Source: Chara braunii (Eukaryota > Streptophyta > Charophyceae > Charales > Characeae). From it: a stretch of DNA of 22,838 bases. Made by a program: the position numbers and the translations under genes. The notes under the pieces were generated by a model, which saw nothing but the letters and a program-made list of their open reading frames with translations, did not search any database and had not been told where the DNA came from. This document shows positions 8,900-18,575 of the stretch, piece by piece (the stretch's first letter is position 1; each line of letters opens with the position of its first letter). The stretch covers positions 157,678-180,515 of the forward strand of contig BFEA01000247.1 of the NCBI GenBank assembly GCA_003427395.1. The letters are read 5' to 3'.

Positions 8900-10320
8900 C
8901 TTTTAGATATTTTTATTCCTCTTGAGTTCATGATAACTTTGACAAAAAAAGTTCAGAGGAGATAAAAAACGAAAACCATTTGGACAGATATAGGTAGATA
9001 AGGTCATTCGGGATAGAAAGGGTCAATCCTGAGAAAAAACAAAATCCTTTTGACCTTATATGCTTTATTTTAATCGAGTTCATCTCACAATACGCACTGA
9101 ATTAATTTTTTTCAAAACAATATGTCCTTTTAACAAGCAGACAAGTGAAAAGTAGGAAGAGCACAATCCTTTTCTTCATCTCAAATAAGCATAATCAATC
9201 CCCTTTGCAAGCATCCTTCTACCTACCTGCACATTATGCAAGGAAAACAAATTCAAAAGAAAACAGTACAACCCGTATACGAGTCAGACTTTTTCACTCA
9301 TATGCATGACTCGCACAACTTCCCTCTACCTTTTATTTTGAACATCCAAAACAAACAGGGTCAAGCAAAGTGTGGGTTCACACAGATATGAAGGAAAGTC
9401 TGAGTCTATCAACTGACTGACCTTGAGTGAAGTTTCATCCGGCTCACTCAAGAAAGTCGGGTAATATTTCAATCAGAAGAAAATAATCGCTGAAGAATTG
9501 CGGCTCACAACTCCACAAGTTGTGACCTCTCTCCTGAACCACGGTCTGCGTCCTCCATGAAGTGTCCGAATGAGCAGAGTGAGACTCCTTGAGAGGACTC
9601 AAGTGGGGTAACCCTCCAGGAGGTGTTCCCACAAATAAGTCCCACAGGGTCATAAATGTTCCACATAGTTCCAATGCAGTCTCAATTGCAGTTCCAACGG
9701 TACCACGTCCCGAAGGATCGGTCCCAAACCAACTCGCAAATCTACGTCGCCTTAAACCACTGCGTCCGCACCCCAAGTTGGTCCCACTCCGTCCCAAGAT
9801 CGTCCCAAGTGGTCCTGGGCAGTCTCACACCATAGCCTGCAACACAAGATGGTTTAGAACTCAAAAACCGCACGCTCTGTGTGCCGCAAAAAAATAAAGG
9901 TGGCCCTGGCTTAAAACCTCATGTGGTGCGAGCCCCGATGAAAAATAAAAATGTCTTTCTGGCGCGAACAACAAGTGTCGCAACTACAATGGCTACCGTC
10001 ACACGCATTCACCCTACACTCTCTTCATGTCGCCGGTCCACACACCATTGCACAGTCCCAAATATGCGTCAGTGCCACAAAACACATAACGGCGGACCAC
10101 CACACGTCACACCATCAACCAGTACCATGGCTGCCCCGCATCACCACAGCGAGATCACACACAAGAAAACGGTCTCCACTTTGACGCAAAAGACCCCCAG
10201 CAATTTCCCTCACAATAGTGTCGCCGACGTGCCACTATCTGGACAACATAATCCCACCGGATACACTGCCGTTGCCGCGCCGTTGATCGAGCAGCAACTC
10301 CCCACACTCACATAAAAAAA
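8900..10320. other. Unassigned sequence with degenerate TGGGAC repeats
   Basis: AT-rich to about 9440, then more balanced to GC-rich. Inverted repeats include CTTGAG-AGGA-CTCAAG near 9589-9604. Between about 9710 and 9830 the minus strand repeats TTGGGAC-like words at about 12-bp spacing, a decayed minisatellite. The open frames at 9444-9797 (minus) and 9881-10315 (plus) show no domain and are low-complexity (Arg/Gly, Thr/His/Pro). I treat them as chance frames. Confidence 0.45.
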
Positions 10321-10922
10321 ACATTGGCGTCGCGCGGCAAATTCGGCAGCACCTTCCCTTAGGAAGGTCTTGACGTCGCGGCGGCAGTCCGGCAGCGTCT
10401 CCCCACCGGCAGTGCAGCTGTCAGTGTGCCAAAAAAATCGGCAGCACTTCCTCACTAAAGTGTTGCTGCTGCCGTCGCCTTATGGCCGCAGCACCTACTC
10501 ACACACTCAGCGCAAGCACAAGGGCGGGGCAAAAAACTCCCAGTCCTCAGTTATGGTTACCTCTCTTCACCTCTTCCAACTCTCTGCAGACCTCCACTCC
10601 TCCAGCAGCATCTCCTCTCCAGCAGCATGCAGCAGCCAGCCAGCATTCACCCAAGTGAATGTCCCAACATCACTGCCACAAGTGTGAGGCTGCTAGGTGG
10701 AGTGCTGACTTTTATAGCCAGTTGAACGCATGTGGGCAGCTACTTTGCTCACTGCCAGGCAAAATTTGTCAGTGCTCCTGGCCCTTGATCTAAATCGACG
10801 ACCAGGAGTTAGGAGCCTTGGTTTTCCCACAAGGGGACCAAGGTCATCAACCCCCAGGAGTACCTGGCCGTTTTCTCAGGCCAGATACTCTTGTTAATGG
10901 TTGTACTCAACCATTTACTTCA

Positions 10923-10943
10923 GCCTGTTCAAAACGAACAGGC
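10923..10943 (+). repeat. GTTC-AAAAC-GAAC hairpin, copy 1
   Basis: Stem GCCTGTTC/GAACAGGC (8 bp), loop AAAAC. Member of a four-copy hairpin family (also 11097-11115, 11241-11263, 11845-11864) that shares the GTTC/GAAC stem base and A-rich loop while outer pairs vary. Confidence 0.65.
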
Positions 10944-11096
10944 GCAGTTCCGTCACCCCCTAGAATCTTCTAGGGCTGCACCTGTTCCGTGGCCACGGCC
11001 ACTTACGTGGCTGTTTTTTTTTTTTTTTCCCTTTTTTTTTTTCTCTCTTTACCCCTAACCTTTTGCCCCCTCGTTTTCCTGTGCAGGGGGCAACTC

Positions 11097-11115
11097 GCCG
11101 TTCAAAACGAACGGC
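11097..11115 (+). repeat. GTTC-AAAAC-GAAC hairpin, copy 2
   Basis: Stem GCCGTTC/GAACGGC (7 bp), loop AAAAC. Compared with copy 1 the arms are shorter and changed but still fully paired. Confidence 0.65.
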
Positions 11116-11240
11116 CGCCCCCTCAGTCTTTTCATAGAGTTGAACTAGAGTCGAGCTCAACAGGGGCTTCTTCCTCATGCCCCGCGCCTGTATCTGTCGC
11201 AGAATGGGGTCCGGGTTTAGGCGTGCGGCCCAAGAGTGCT

Positions 11241-11263
11241 GCCCGTTTTCAAAATGAACGGGC
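11241..11263 (+). repeat. GTTC-AAAAC-GAAC hairpin, copy 3
   Basis: Stem GCCCGTT/AACGGGC (7 bp); the inner TTC-AAAAT-GAA can pair further with a bulge. Followed by GCGCAATC, resembling the GCGCAGTT that follows copy 1. Confidence 0.6.
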
Positions 11264-11337
11264 GCAATCTACAAAGAATGGGGAGTCAAAAAGAAGAAAA
11301 CAAAGAGGATGTCAGGCAGTGGTGCTCGAAATGGGGT

Positions 11338-11526
11338 TGAAGAAGAAGAAGAAGAAAAAGAAAATGGCTGGTGCAGGATGGCGGGCAGGGGTGCTCGAAA
11401 TGGGGGTGGACGAAGAAGAAGAAGAAGAAGAAGAAGAAGAAGAAAAAGAAGTTGTTCTCTCTCTCTCTCTCTCTCTCTCCCTCCCTCCCTCCCTCCCTCT
11501 CTCTCTCTCCCTCCGTCCCTCCCTCC

Positions 11527-11596
<70 letters not shown>

Positions 11597-11604
11597 NNNN
11601 NNNN

Positions 11605-11667
<63 letters not shown>

Positions 11668-11700
11668 GTACACACACACACACACTCACACACACACACA
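11338..11700 (+). repeat. Compound microsatellite GAA, CT, CA with an N gap
   Basis: GAA-type repeats at about 11338-11362 and 11407-11455 are followed by a CT/CCCT tract to about 11577, a CA tract to 11596, eight N at 11597-11604, then CT (11605-11624) and CA/CG-interrupted CA to about 11700. CT-then-CA order is repeated on both sides of the N run, suggesting a length artefact at the gap. Open frames here are repeat translations. Confidence 0.95.
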
Positions 11701-11772
11701 GTCGCGCAGTGCATAGATCCACACTCTAGGGTAGATTCATTCGATTTCGCTCATCACGCACACACACCCACG

Positions 11773-11829
11773 CAGACTGTCGGGGTGCAACCTCCTGATG
11801 AGTCAGTGAAAGTCCGACGAAACAGTCTG
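11773..11829 (+). ncRNA. Type III hammerhead self-cleaving ribozyme
   Basis: Every conserved core base is present: CTGATGA (11795-11801), GAA (11819-11821), the A-T pair closing helix III (11822 with 11780) and C17 at 11781 after GT, so cleavage is expected between 11781 and 11782. Helix III is 8 perfect pairs, CAGACTGT (11773-11780) with ACAGTCTG (11822-11829), with the open ends there, which makes it type III. Helix I is GGGGT (11782-11786) with ACCTC (11790-11794), one G-T wobble, loop GCA. Helix II is GTCAG (11802-11806) with CCGAC (11814-11818), one A-C mismatch, and a TGAAAGT loop resembling the purine-rich loops of viroid and plant hammerheads. Such ribozymes in plants are typical of retrozymes, small non-autonomous retroelements with a hammerhead in each terminal repeat. 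No second hammerhead was found in this window, so the host element is unclear. Activity is untested. Confidence 0.9.
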
Positions 11830-11844
11830 GCTCAGTCATTTGGT

Positions 11845-11864
11845 CCGTTTGTTGAAACGAACGG
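11845..11864 (+). repeat. GTTC-AAAAC-GAAC hairpin, copy 4, next to the ribozyme
   Basis: CCGTTTG (11845-11851) pairs with CGAACGG (11858-11864) with one T-G wobble. The hairpin begins 16 nt after the ribozyme's 3' arm, linking the hairpin family to the ribozyme-bearing unit. Confidence 0.55.
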
Positions 11865-11952
11865 GAGTGAAGCGAACGAAGGGGAGGAAAGAATCTACTC
11901 CCAAAAAATCTAAAAAGGACCTAAAAAAAGGAAGAAACGACGACTTACCTGC

Positions 11953-12028
11953 TGCCCTATGAAAACGGGCACCACACTTGTCTCATCAGGGCAGATGCCC
12001 TGTCACTTCAACATCCACCATCGGGTGG
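11953..12028 (+). repeat. Three consecutive small hairpins
   Basis: TGCCC (11953-11957)/GGGCA (11967-11971); CAGGGCA (11987-11993)/TGCCCTG (11996-12002); CCACC (12015-12019)/GGTGG (12024-12028) with an ATCG loop. They continue the hairpin-rich style of the preceding region up to a T-run at 12034-12053. Confidence 0.55.
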
Positions 12029-12198
12029 TTTAGTTTTTTTTGTTTTTTTTTTTAAACCCGTTGTCAAAGCTACAGTCTCTTCATGTCGTGCCAATCCCAC
12101 GACCTGTTGAAATACAGACTCAAGTTCAATCCCAGTCAGGATAGAAAAAATTTGGACAATTTCTCGATTTATGCGTGTCGTCCTTGCGCAGAGATCGC

Positions 12199-12895
12199 AC
12201 GACCGAAATCAGTCGCGCCCAACCATATGTTGTGGGCTGCTCCAAAAGGAGCTGGCCCAGTAGGATGTTGTCGGGTTCGATCCTAGCGCCTGTTGGGTGA
12301 AAGTTTGATGATGTAACCTACAAGGCTAGCGCCTATTCACGGAAGTTAAGCCCACATCTCTTCTATGTAAAGAGTTGCTGCCCAGCGGGTTACCCAACTA
12401 TCTAGCTCAAGCAGGCCCTGCTGGCCCTATCTCCTTAGCCTGTCGCCCTGTCGTCTGTCCGGCAGACGTTTCAGCTGGGCGGCCCTATGAGCCAACCTTT
12501 AAACCGTGAGTACGACAGTGGGCCCCGAAGGGCTCGTAAAACAAATCATAAGCCATACGTTCGAGCCTTGGGTGCGACTACCCTTTTTAACCTATATAGG
12601 CTCTGAATCTCGCGACTGTCCTCATTTTTTAGTATAGTAGATCTAACTTTTGCATTTCCTCGTCCTCGCTCCCTGCGGCTCTGCTAGAAACTGCCAAATA
12701 CTATCATTACTCTTGGACGTTACTGGCGTCCGGACAAAACTCTAAAAACGTTTTAGTCTTAAGGTCATAGGCTCAGTCTGAATAGAGTTCTGGCAAATGT
12801 CTGTCTCATCAAGTCCTTCAATTCAACAAAAAAAGTCGTACAGTGTTCGACGGTGAAAACCCCTGGCAAATACCCTTGTCAGGGTATTTGCCCCG
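12199..12895 (+). repeat. Structured ~700-bp element, copy 1
   Basis: Aligns end to end in the same order with 19503-20208, at roughly 70 percent identity by eye. Stems kept in both copies include AGCAG/CTGCT (12410-12414/12418-12422) and GGGCCC/GGGCTC (12520-12525/12530-12535, CGAA loop). A long-range GTAACC (12313-12318)/GGTTAC (12388-12393) encloses a CTCTT/AAGAG hairpin. A 12-bp perfect terminal hairpin runs 12865-12876/12881-12892 with loop TGTC. Near its 5' end are an A-box-like TGGCCCAGTAGG (12253-12264) and a B-box GGTTCGATCC (12274-12283). Candidates are a tRNA-related SINE-like element, an old long terminal repeat or another structured repeat. Confidence 0.8.
12865..12892 (+). repeat. 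12-bp perfect hairpin ending copy 1
   Basis: GGCAAATACCCT pairs perfectly with AGGGTATTTGCC around loop TGTC. In copy 2 the equivalent (20184-20192/20197-20205) keeps nine pairs including a T-G wobble. Sequence similarity between copies stops just after it, so it marks the 3' end of the element. Confidence 0.75.
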
Positions 12896-12989
12896 ATAAT
12901 AGCGTTCGATTAGAGCACTGGGGAGGGGAGCAAAACGGGATTCAACTAGAGTACCCGGGGAGTGAGTTGTTACAAACATAGTGTTTTAT

Positions 12990-15115
12990 CAGACATATGT
13001 GACAGCTAGAGCATCCATGAATAAGCCCGGATAACATTAAGTGAGGGGATTACCAAAAACTTGACAAGGCTCATACATACGACTACCGAGACAGTCAAAA
13101 CCTGAACCGGAGTAACATCAAGTGCAAAGTGGACGAAACACATGATTGAGATTTGGTCAAAACACATGAATGGAGCTATGGAAGCAAACAAGTTTGAACC
13201 AGAACATCATCAAATGGAAGATGGATGAAGCACTCGAGTGAGACTTGCCCAAACACATGCATGGAGCTACGGCGGCAAACAAGTTTGAACTGGGACATCA
13301 TCAATTGAAAGATGGGTGAACACATGAGTGAGACTTAGACTAAACACATGCATGTAGCTATGAAATTCAATAAGTTAGGACCGGATCATCATCAAATGAA
13401 AGATAGGTGAACACATGAGTGAGACTTAGTCTAAACACATGCATGTAGCTATGAAAGCTAACAAGATTGAACCGGAACATCATCAAGTGAAAGATAGGTG
13501 AAAAGCACGAGTGAGACGAGACCAATCACATGTATATAGTTATAGAAGCAATAAAGAATGAACCGACACATTATCAAATAGAATATGAGTGAAATACAGA
13601 GGTGATACTAGTTCAAACACACACATTGACGCAATAAAGTCAACTAAGATTGAATCGGAACATCATCATATGAGAGTTAAGTGAAATACATAAGGGATAT
13701 AGATCAAACACATACATGAGGCTATGGAAGCAAACAAGTTTGAACCGGAACATCATCAAGTGGAAGATGAGCAAACACATGAGTAAGATTAGACTAAACA
13801 CATGCATGTAACGATGGAGACTAACAAGACTGAATTAGAAAGTCATAAAGTAAAATATGAGTGAAAAACACGAGTGAGACTGGGCCAATCACATGCATGT
13901 AGCTATGGAAGCACTCAAGAAATGAACTGGAACATTATCAAGTGAGAGATCAGTGGAATACACAAGTGAGGCTAAATCCAACACATACATGAGACTATGA
14001 AAGTAATTAAGATTGAACCGGACCATCATTAAGTGGAAGATAAGTGAAATATTTAAGTGATACTAGATCCAACACATATATGGGGCTATGAAAGTTAATC
14101 AAGATTGAACCGGATCATCATCGAGTGGAAGATGAGTGAAGTACATAAGCGAGTTTAACTCAAACATGTGCATGAAGTCATGAAAGCATACAAGATTGAA
14201 TCGGAACATCACTATGTGAGAGATGAGTTATGCACATGAGTGAGATTTGCTCAAACACATGCATGGGGCTCATGGAAACAAACAAGGATGAATCGGAACA
14301 TCACCGTGTCAGAGATGGATGATACACATAAGTGAGACTAGCTCCAACATATGCATGAAGTCATGGCAGCAAATAAGAATGAATCGAAGCATCACCATGC
14401 GAGAGATGGATGATAAACACAAGTGAGACTAGCTTAAACATGTGCATGAGGTCATGGAAGCAAAAAAGAATAAATCGGAATACCACCATGTGAGAGATGG
14501 ATGATACACATGAGCGAGACTAGCTCAAACATGTGCATGTTTTCATAGAAGCACACGAGGATTGAAACGAAACATCATCATGTGAGAGATGAGCTATACA
14601 CATAAGCGAGACTTGCTTAAACAGATGCATGAAGCTCGTCGAAGCAAACAAATGAATCGGAACATCATTATGTGAGAGATGAGTTATGCACATGAGTGAG
14701 ATTTGCTTAAACACATGCATGGAGCTCATGGAGGCAAACAAGTTTAAATCAGAACATCATCATGTGAGAGATGAGCTATGCACATGAATAAAACTTGCTC
14801 AAACACATGCATGGAGCTCATGGAAGCAAACAAATAAGTCAGAATATCATCATGTGAGAGATGAGTTATGCATATGAGTGAGACTTGCTCAAATACATGC
14901 ATGAAGCTCATGGAAGCAAACAAATGAATTGGAACATCATCATGTGAAAGATGAGCTATGCACATGAGTGAGACTTGCTCAAATACATGCGTGGAGTTCA
15001 TGGAAGCAAACAAATAAAACGATACATCATCAGGTGAGAGATGACCCATACATGTGAGTGAGACTTGCTCAAACATATGCATGAAACTCATGGAAGTAAA
15101 CAAGAATGAAAAAAA
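12990..15115 (+). repeat. Second minisatellite, ~91-bp period, about 23 units
   Basis: The unit is approximately TGAATCGGAACATCATCA, GTGAGAGATGAG, CACATGAGTGAGACT, GCTCAAACACATGCATG, AGCTCATGGAAGCAAACAA. The AACATCAT word recurs at 13203, 13294, 13385, 13476, 13566, 13659, 13749 and on to 14661, 14753, 14843, 14933 and 15023, so the period is 90-93 bp. Units are more alike toward the right end, where the 90-bp period lets the minus strand stay open as a 30-residue repeat (LFASM..HVFEQVSL..). The first one or two units are degenerate. No unique spacers separate units, so it is not CRISPR-like. Confidence 0.95.
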
Positions 15116-15379
15116 ATATTTTTATGTGAAGAAATTGACAATGCAAGAGGGAAGGATAATCAAAACACTAGCATGAGTGAGAACCAAAGTAACGATTTAT
15201 CCCCAAGTGAGAAGAGAGAGAGATTGTAGTTTCACCCACTCTTCAGCTTGAAATCACATAGTACAAAATTACGATTTATTATAGGGTGAAGAAATGGTCA
15301 TTATAGAGACACTTACTACTGGAGGAGCTACTTCTTACCTCCCCTATACTTCGGATGTCTTTGCTATGGAGAGAGGAAA

Positions 15380-15660
15380 GAAGTGAGGAGGGAGGAAAGG
15401 AGAACATTAGATGAAGTAGAAGTAAGAGAATAATAATAAAAAAAGGGTATGAGAATGATGAAGAGGAAGAAGAGATAGGAGGGGATGAGGATAAAGAGGA
15501 AGAAAAAGAAGAAGGAGAAAAGGAAGAAGGAGAAGAAGAAAAAAATGATGGAGAAAAAGAAGAAAAAGAGGAAGAAGAAGAAGAAGAAGAAGAAGAAGAA
15601 GAAGAGGAAGAATAAGAGGAAAAAGACGAAGAAGAAGAAGAAAAAGAAGAAGAGCACCTC
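15380..15660 (+). repeat. GAA/GGA-rich purine tract
   Basis: About 280 bases of nearly pure A and G with imperfect GAA and GGA repeats, purest at 15560-15655. Translations on either strand (Lys/Glu-rich or Phe/Ser/Leu-rich) are composition artefacts. Such mirror-like purine tracts can form triplex DNA. Confidence 0.9.
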
Positions 15661-16330
15661 TTCCTTGTTCCCACTCAACTTCTCTTAGTGTTGAAGTGTT
15701 AGCCTTGATGAAGCTCTCTCTCTCCTTGCACATGTCTTGCCCAGCTATAACGTTTTTCTTCCTCAAGCCATCATCTCCTTCCTTTTCCAGCCTCTCTCAA
15801 ACTATGGCAAGTTTCCACCACTGAGACTATGAAGTCCTCTCCTCTTCTAGGAGGGCAACATGAGTTCCTAAAAGCCTGTCTCTCTCTCCCACAACCCAGG
15901 GGTTGTGGCAGATCACCTCCTTGGGCCAGCACCACCTTAACCAGCCTCAGTAGTTGCTCCCACTAACCTACAGTCTCCCTCAAGGCTCTAGACTGACAGC
16001 GGTTCGTCTCCTCTTACTCCAAGTGAGTCAAGTGTTCACATAAGCACACTTGGGCAGCATAAGTTCTCCTCATGAAAATGTGAGTGTGGTGGACTGCTCC
16101 CCCAACTTATGTAGGTTAAAATCAGTACTTTGGTCAACTCATGGACCTCCTTATGTGCCTTAAGGTGAACGGAGATACTCGCATAGCCAGTTTTCATCAA
16201 TTGGTCTCTCCGGGAACACTTGGCCTCATTTTAGCCGAGTACATGCACTCTGAATGATTGGTACCAACTCGCACTGCCTCTTGGGTCTCCTCATGCCTCC
16301 ATTTTATTATTAAAAGTTGCCCCCTTGAGT
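15661..16330. other. Unassigned sequence with one strong hairpin
   Basis: No gene recognised. CCACAACCC (15889-15897) pairs perfectly with GGGTTGTGG (15900-15908). Smaller inverted repeats include CTCCT/AGGAG near 15838-15852. Confidence 0.4.
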
Positions 16331-16447
16331 CCCAATATCCAAGGGGCAACCTTACTTGAAAGAAAAAGTTCTTGTGGACATTTTTCTCGATTTTTTTTAT
16401 TCTGCCTCATTTTGAGTAAGCCGAGGTATTTTTCTTGCCTCGGTACT

Positions 16448-16473
16448 ATCTCAGCTTTGGATCTAGCTGAGAT
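16448..16473 (+). repeat. 9-bp perfect hairpin
   Basis: ATCTCAGCT (16448-16456) pairs with AGCTGAGAT (16465-16473), loop 8 nt. Just upstream CCGAGG (16421-16426) pairs with CCTCGG (16438-16443). Confidence 0.6.
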
Positions 16474-16799
16474 CCAAGACCAACAATATTTCAAGCTACG
16501 CGCAAGTGGTCCTTGCTTCAATTTTGAGTCCCAACGCTTACTTTGTCAATTTTTTGTGTATCTCGCCCTCTTTTCGACCCAAATGCACAGTTTCGTTTTT
16601 TTCTCTTTTTTGTTTCTTTCCATTTTTTGTTGCCAAATCATTCCGGAGTTTGCCGTTTGAGCTGGCCCCACAAAAAACGGCTATATCTTTTCCTCCAAAT
16701 CAATGCCTCAAAAGAAAACCGACCCATTCCTTTCTGTTTTTTCTCTCATTTTTGTCATGTTAATTTATATTAATGTCTCAAGGGCCTTATCTCTGTAAT

Positions 16800-17265
16800 C
16801 CAAATTGCCCTCCACCAAATCTGGAGGGATGACATTACAGTAGGGATCTGCCAATCCCTACTAGGTTAGTCTCAACTTACTGGCAGATCCTTCTCCACCC
16901 TTTTCTTCCTTTTTCTCTCATTCTCTCTCCTTTTTCTTCTTCTTTTTTCTCTTTTTCATTTATTTTTGTTGTGACAAGTGTCGCTGTGAATTATTTTTCT
17001 AGGTCATGGATCTTCATTTATGGTCAGATTCAGACCCAGCAGTTGGTCCTTATATCTCGGCTTACAGTAATGAAACCCCCACACTCATGGAGGATCCATT
17101 TTCTCTCCGTTAGTCTTCATTTTGAACCCTCTTTGCTCCAATTTTCTCTTGACAGCCTATTTTCTGCAATGAGCCTTTTGGGGCTTTATTTTCTTATGCC
17201 TTGCTAGTCCGAAATATCTCGGACTGCTGGGCAGTCCTCCCATCACTATTTTCCTCTCCTTTTTG
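16800..17265 (+). repeat. Diverged ~1.28-kb-spaced duplication, unit 1
   Basis: Shares ordered landmarks with 18080-18575: an AGTAGGGAT hairpin, a pyrimidine tract, CAAGTGTC, CTCATGG, a TCTTGACAGCCTATTTTC-like segment and a closing GCTGGGCAGTCCTCCC segment. Offsets between matched landmarks are 1278-1292 bases. Hairpins in this unit include 16839-16847/16854-16862 (9 bp) and GGACTGC (17221-17227)/GCAGTCC (17231-17237). Confidence 0.6.
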
Positions 17266-17457
17266 CCCCTTACCACCTTCTCCCTTGGCCCATTCATTTG
17301 TTGTACCAATAGTGACTCATATTTATCACCGTCACGATTTTGATCTTGATAATACCACTTGTTTTGTATGTTTATCCTTCATGTGTGACTGCAATTCTTC
17401 TTGGGACACTCAAGTCCTCGTCACTCACCCCTTACTAGCTCCATTTTCTAGTCCCGT

Positions 17458-17474
17458 CGGTGGCACTGCCACCG
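17458..17474 (+). repeat. 7-bp perfect hairpin
   Basis: CGGTGGC (17458-17464) pairs with GCCACCG (17468-17474) around loop ACT. GGGACT/AGTCCC follows at 17554-17569. Confidence 0.5.
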
Positions 17475-18079
17475 CATGACCCAATTTTCAACTATTTTTA
17501 TTTGGGTTCATCTAGTTTTCAGCGTTTTCCCGTGTGACGTCTCATTTTTATTTGGGACTCCCAAGTCCCGACAGTCTCAATCTCTCCCTATCATGTGCCT
17601 CAAGTGCCATGATTATTTTCGGTCGCGAGATTCACCACCTCGCAACCGTCATTTACCGTCTTCATTTGCCTCAAGCCCGAGACACTCTTTTTCAATGTCT
17701 TAGGCTCGCCAAGGCCCATTTTCTATTGGCCTAGGCACCCCCATGTAGCCCGTTATTTCTCGGACTGCCATAATGACCATTTTCCTATTCTCATTACCCC
17801 ACAACTTATTACAAACTGAGACAAAATGAAATGGTCAATTTTCAAGTGCATCCGGGTTCAATGTTAGCTCCGGATGTATCAAAAACATGTGTTTGTCTTT
17901 CCTCATGCAATCAATTACATCTCGGTTATATGAGGCCTTGATTTTCTTTGATTTTCTTTACAAAATCTAAAAAAAATCAAGATACTTCGTAATCGACATA
18001 TCCCAGGATGTATCTAGTCACAGATGTATTTCCCCAAGTGACCGTTTTTTATCGTTAGTGCTCTTTTTTTTTTTTTTTT

Positions 18080-18575
18080 TTTTTCCTTTCCTTTTCTTTT
18101 TCCCTCCAAATCTAAACAGTAGGGATTTGTTAGAGTCCCTACTTGTGTCAGTCCTTACTGATAGCCAACTCACTCACTCCCTCTCATCCTCCTTTGTCTC
18201 ATTCTCCTTTTTTTTTTTTTTTCCATTTTTATTTTCTTTTTCTTTATTTTTCTAGCATACCAAGTGTCAATTAGCAGTTGAGGCTGTTTTTAGGCCCTAC
18301 CTTTTGATTTGGGCCCTTCCTATGCTCAAGTTGCAGTCCGTTATTTCTCGGACGACAACTGTGGCTCCCCCATGCTCATGGGAGCCTCATTTTGCCTTTT
18401 TTTTCTTCAAACTATGGTCCCTCTTACTCCGATTTTCTCTCGAAGGCCTATTTTTCACATAGAGTCTCTCTAGGCTCCATTTTTTTCAAGGTGGTTGTTG
18501 ATCTGAGATATTTTGAATTGCTGCCAATGCCTCTTCCCTCATATTTCTTTGTTTTTTTTTCTTTTTTGGTCCTCC
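18080..18575 (+). repeat. Diverged ~1.28-kb-spaced duplication, unit 2
   Basis: Counterpart of 16800-17265. It keeps the hairpin as AGTAGGGA (18118-18125)/TCCCTACT (18136-18143) with a different, longer loop. It also holds GTCCG/CGGAC (18336-18340/18349-18353) and GGCTCCC/GGGAGCC (18363-18369/18380-18386). The pyrimidine tracts are longer than in unit 1. No coding evidence in either unit. Confidence 0.6.

Larger units (their letters stand above)
10321..11270 (+). repeat. Dense cluster of short perfect hairpins
   Basis: Perfect stems, 5' and 3' arms: 10351-10357/10362-10368 (7 bp); 10644-10650/10655-10661 (7); 10775-10781/10802-10808 (7); 10864-10869/10879-10884 (6); 10896-10903/10908-10915 (8); 10923-10930/10936-10943 (8); 10958-10965/10968-10975 (8); 11063-11071/11085-11093 (9); 11097-11103/11109-11115 (7); 11241-11247/11257-11263 (7). 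A 12-bp palindrome lies at 10987-10998, and a larger nested hairpin at 10440-10473. Seven of these have stems of 7 bp or more with loops of at most 10 nt in 950 bases. Random sequence would give about 0.5. GGCAGC-containing direct repeats occur at 10340-10450. No credible gene. Confidence 0.7.

Noticed and set aside
9881-10315. 144-codon Thr/His/Pro-rich frame
   Set aside because: Low-complexity composition, no domain, and the GC-rich block is also open in other frames.
10989-11913. Several 135-246-codon frames across 11.0-11.9 kb
   Set aside because: They translate GAA, CT and CA microsatellites and cross an N run. The region also contains the ribozyme and hairpins.
11940-11989. Minus-strand CTGATGAG (plus CTCATCAG at 11982-11989)
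   Set aside because: No GAAA follows within range on the minus strand and helix arms are absent.
14520-15103. Minus-strand repeat protein with 30-residue units
   Set aside because: The array period varies from 90 to 93 bp, so the frame holds only where local units are 90 bp. No start context or flanking coding sequence.
6000-15115. CRISPR-like arrays
   Set aside because: Units are contiguous with no unique spacers and the DNA is eukaryotic.
15279-15766. Ser-, Phe- or Leu-rich minus-strand frames
   Set aside because: Translations of the GAA/GGA tract in different frames.
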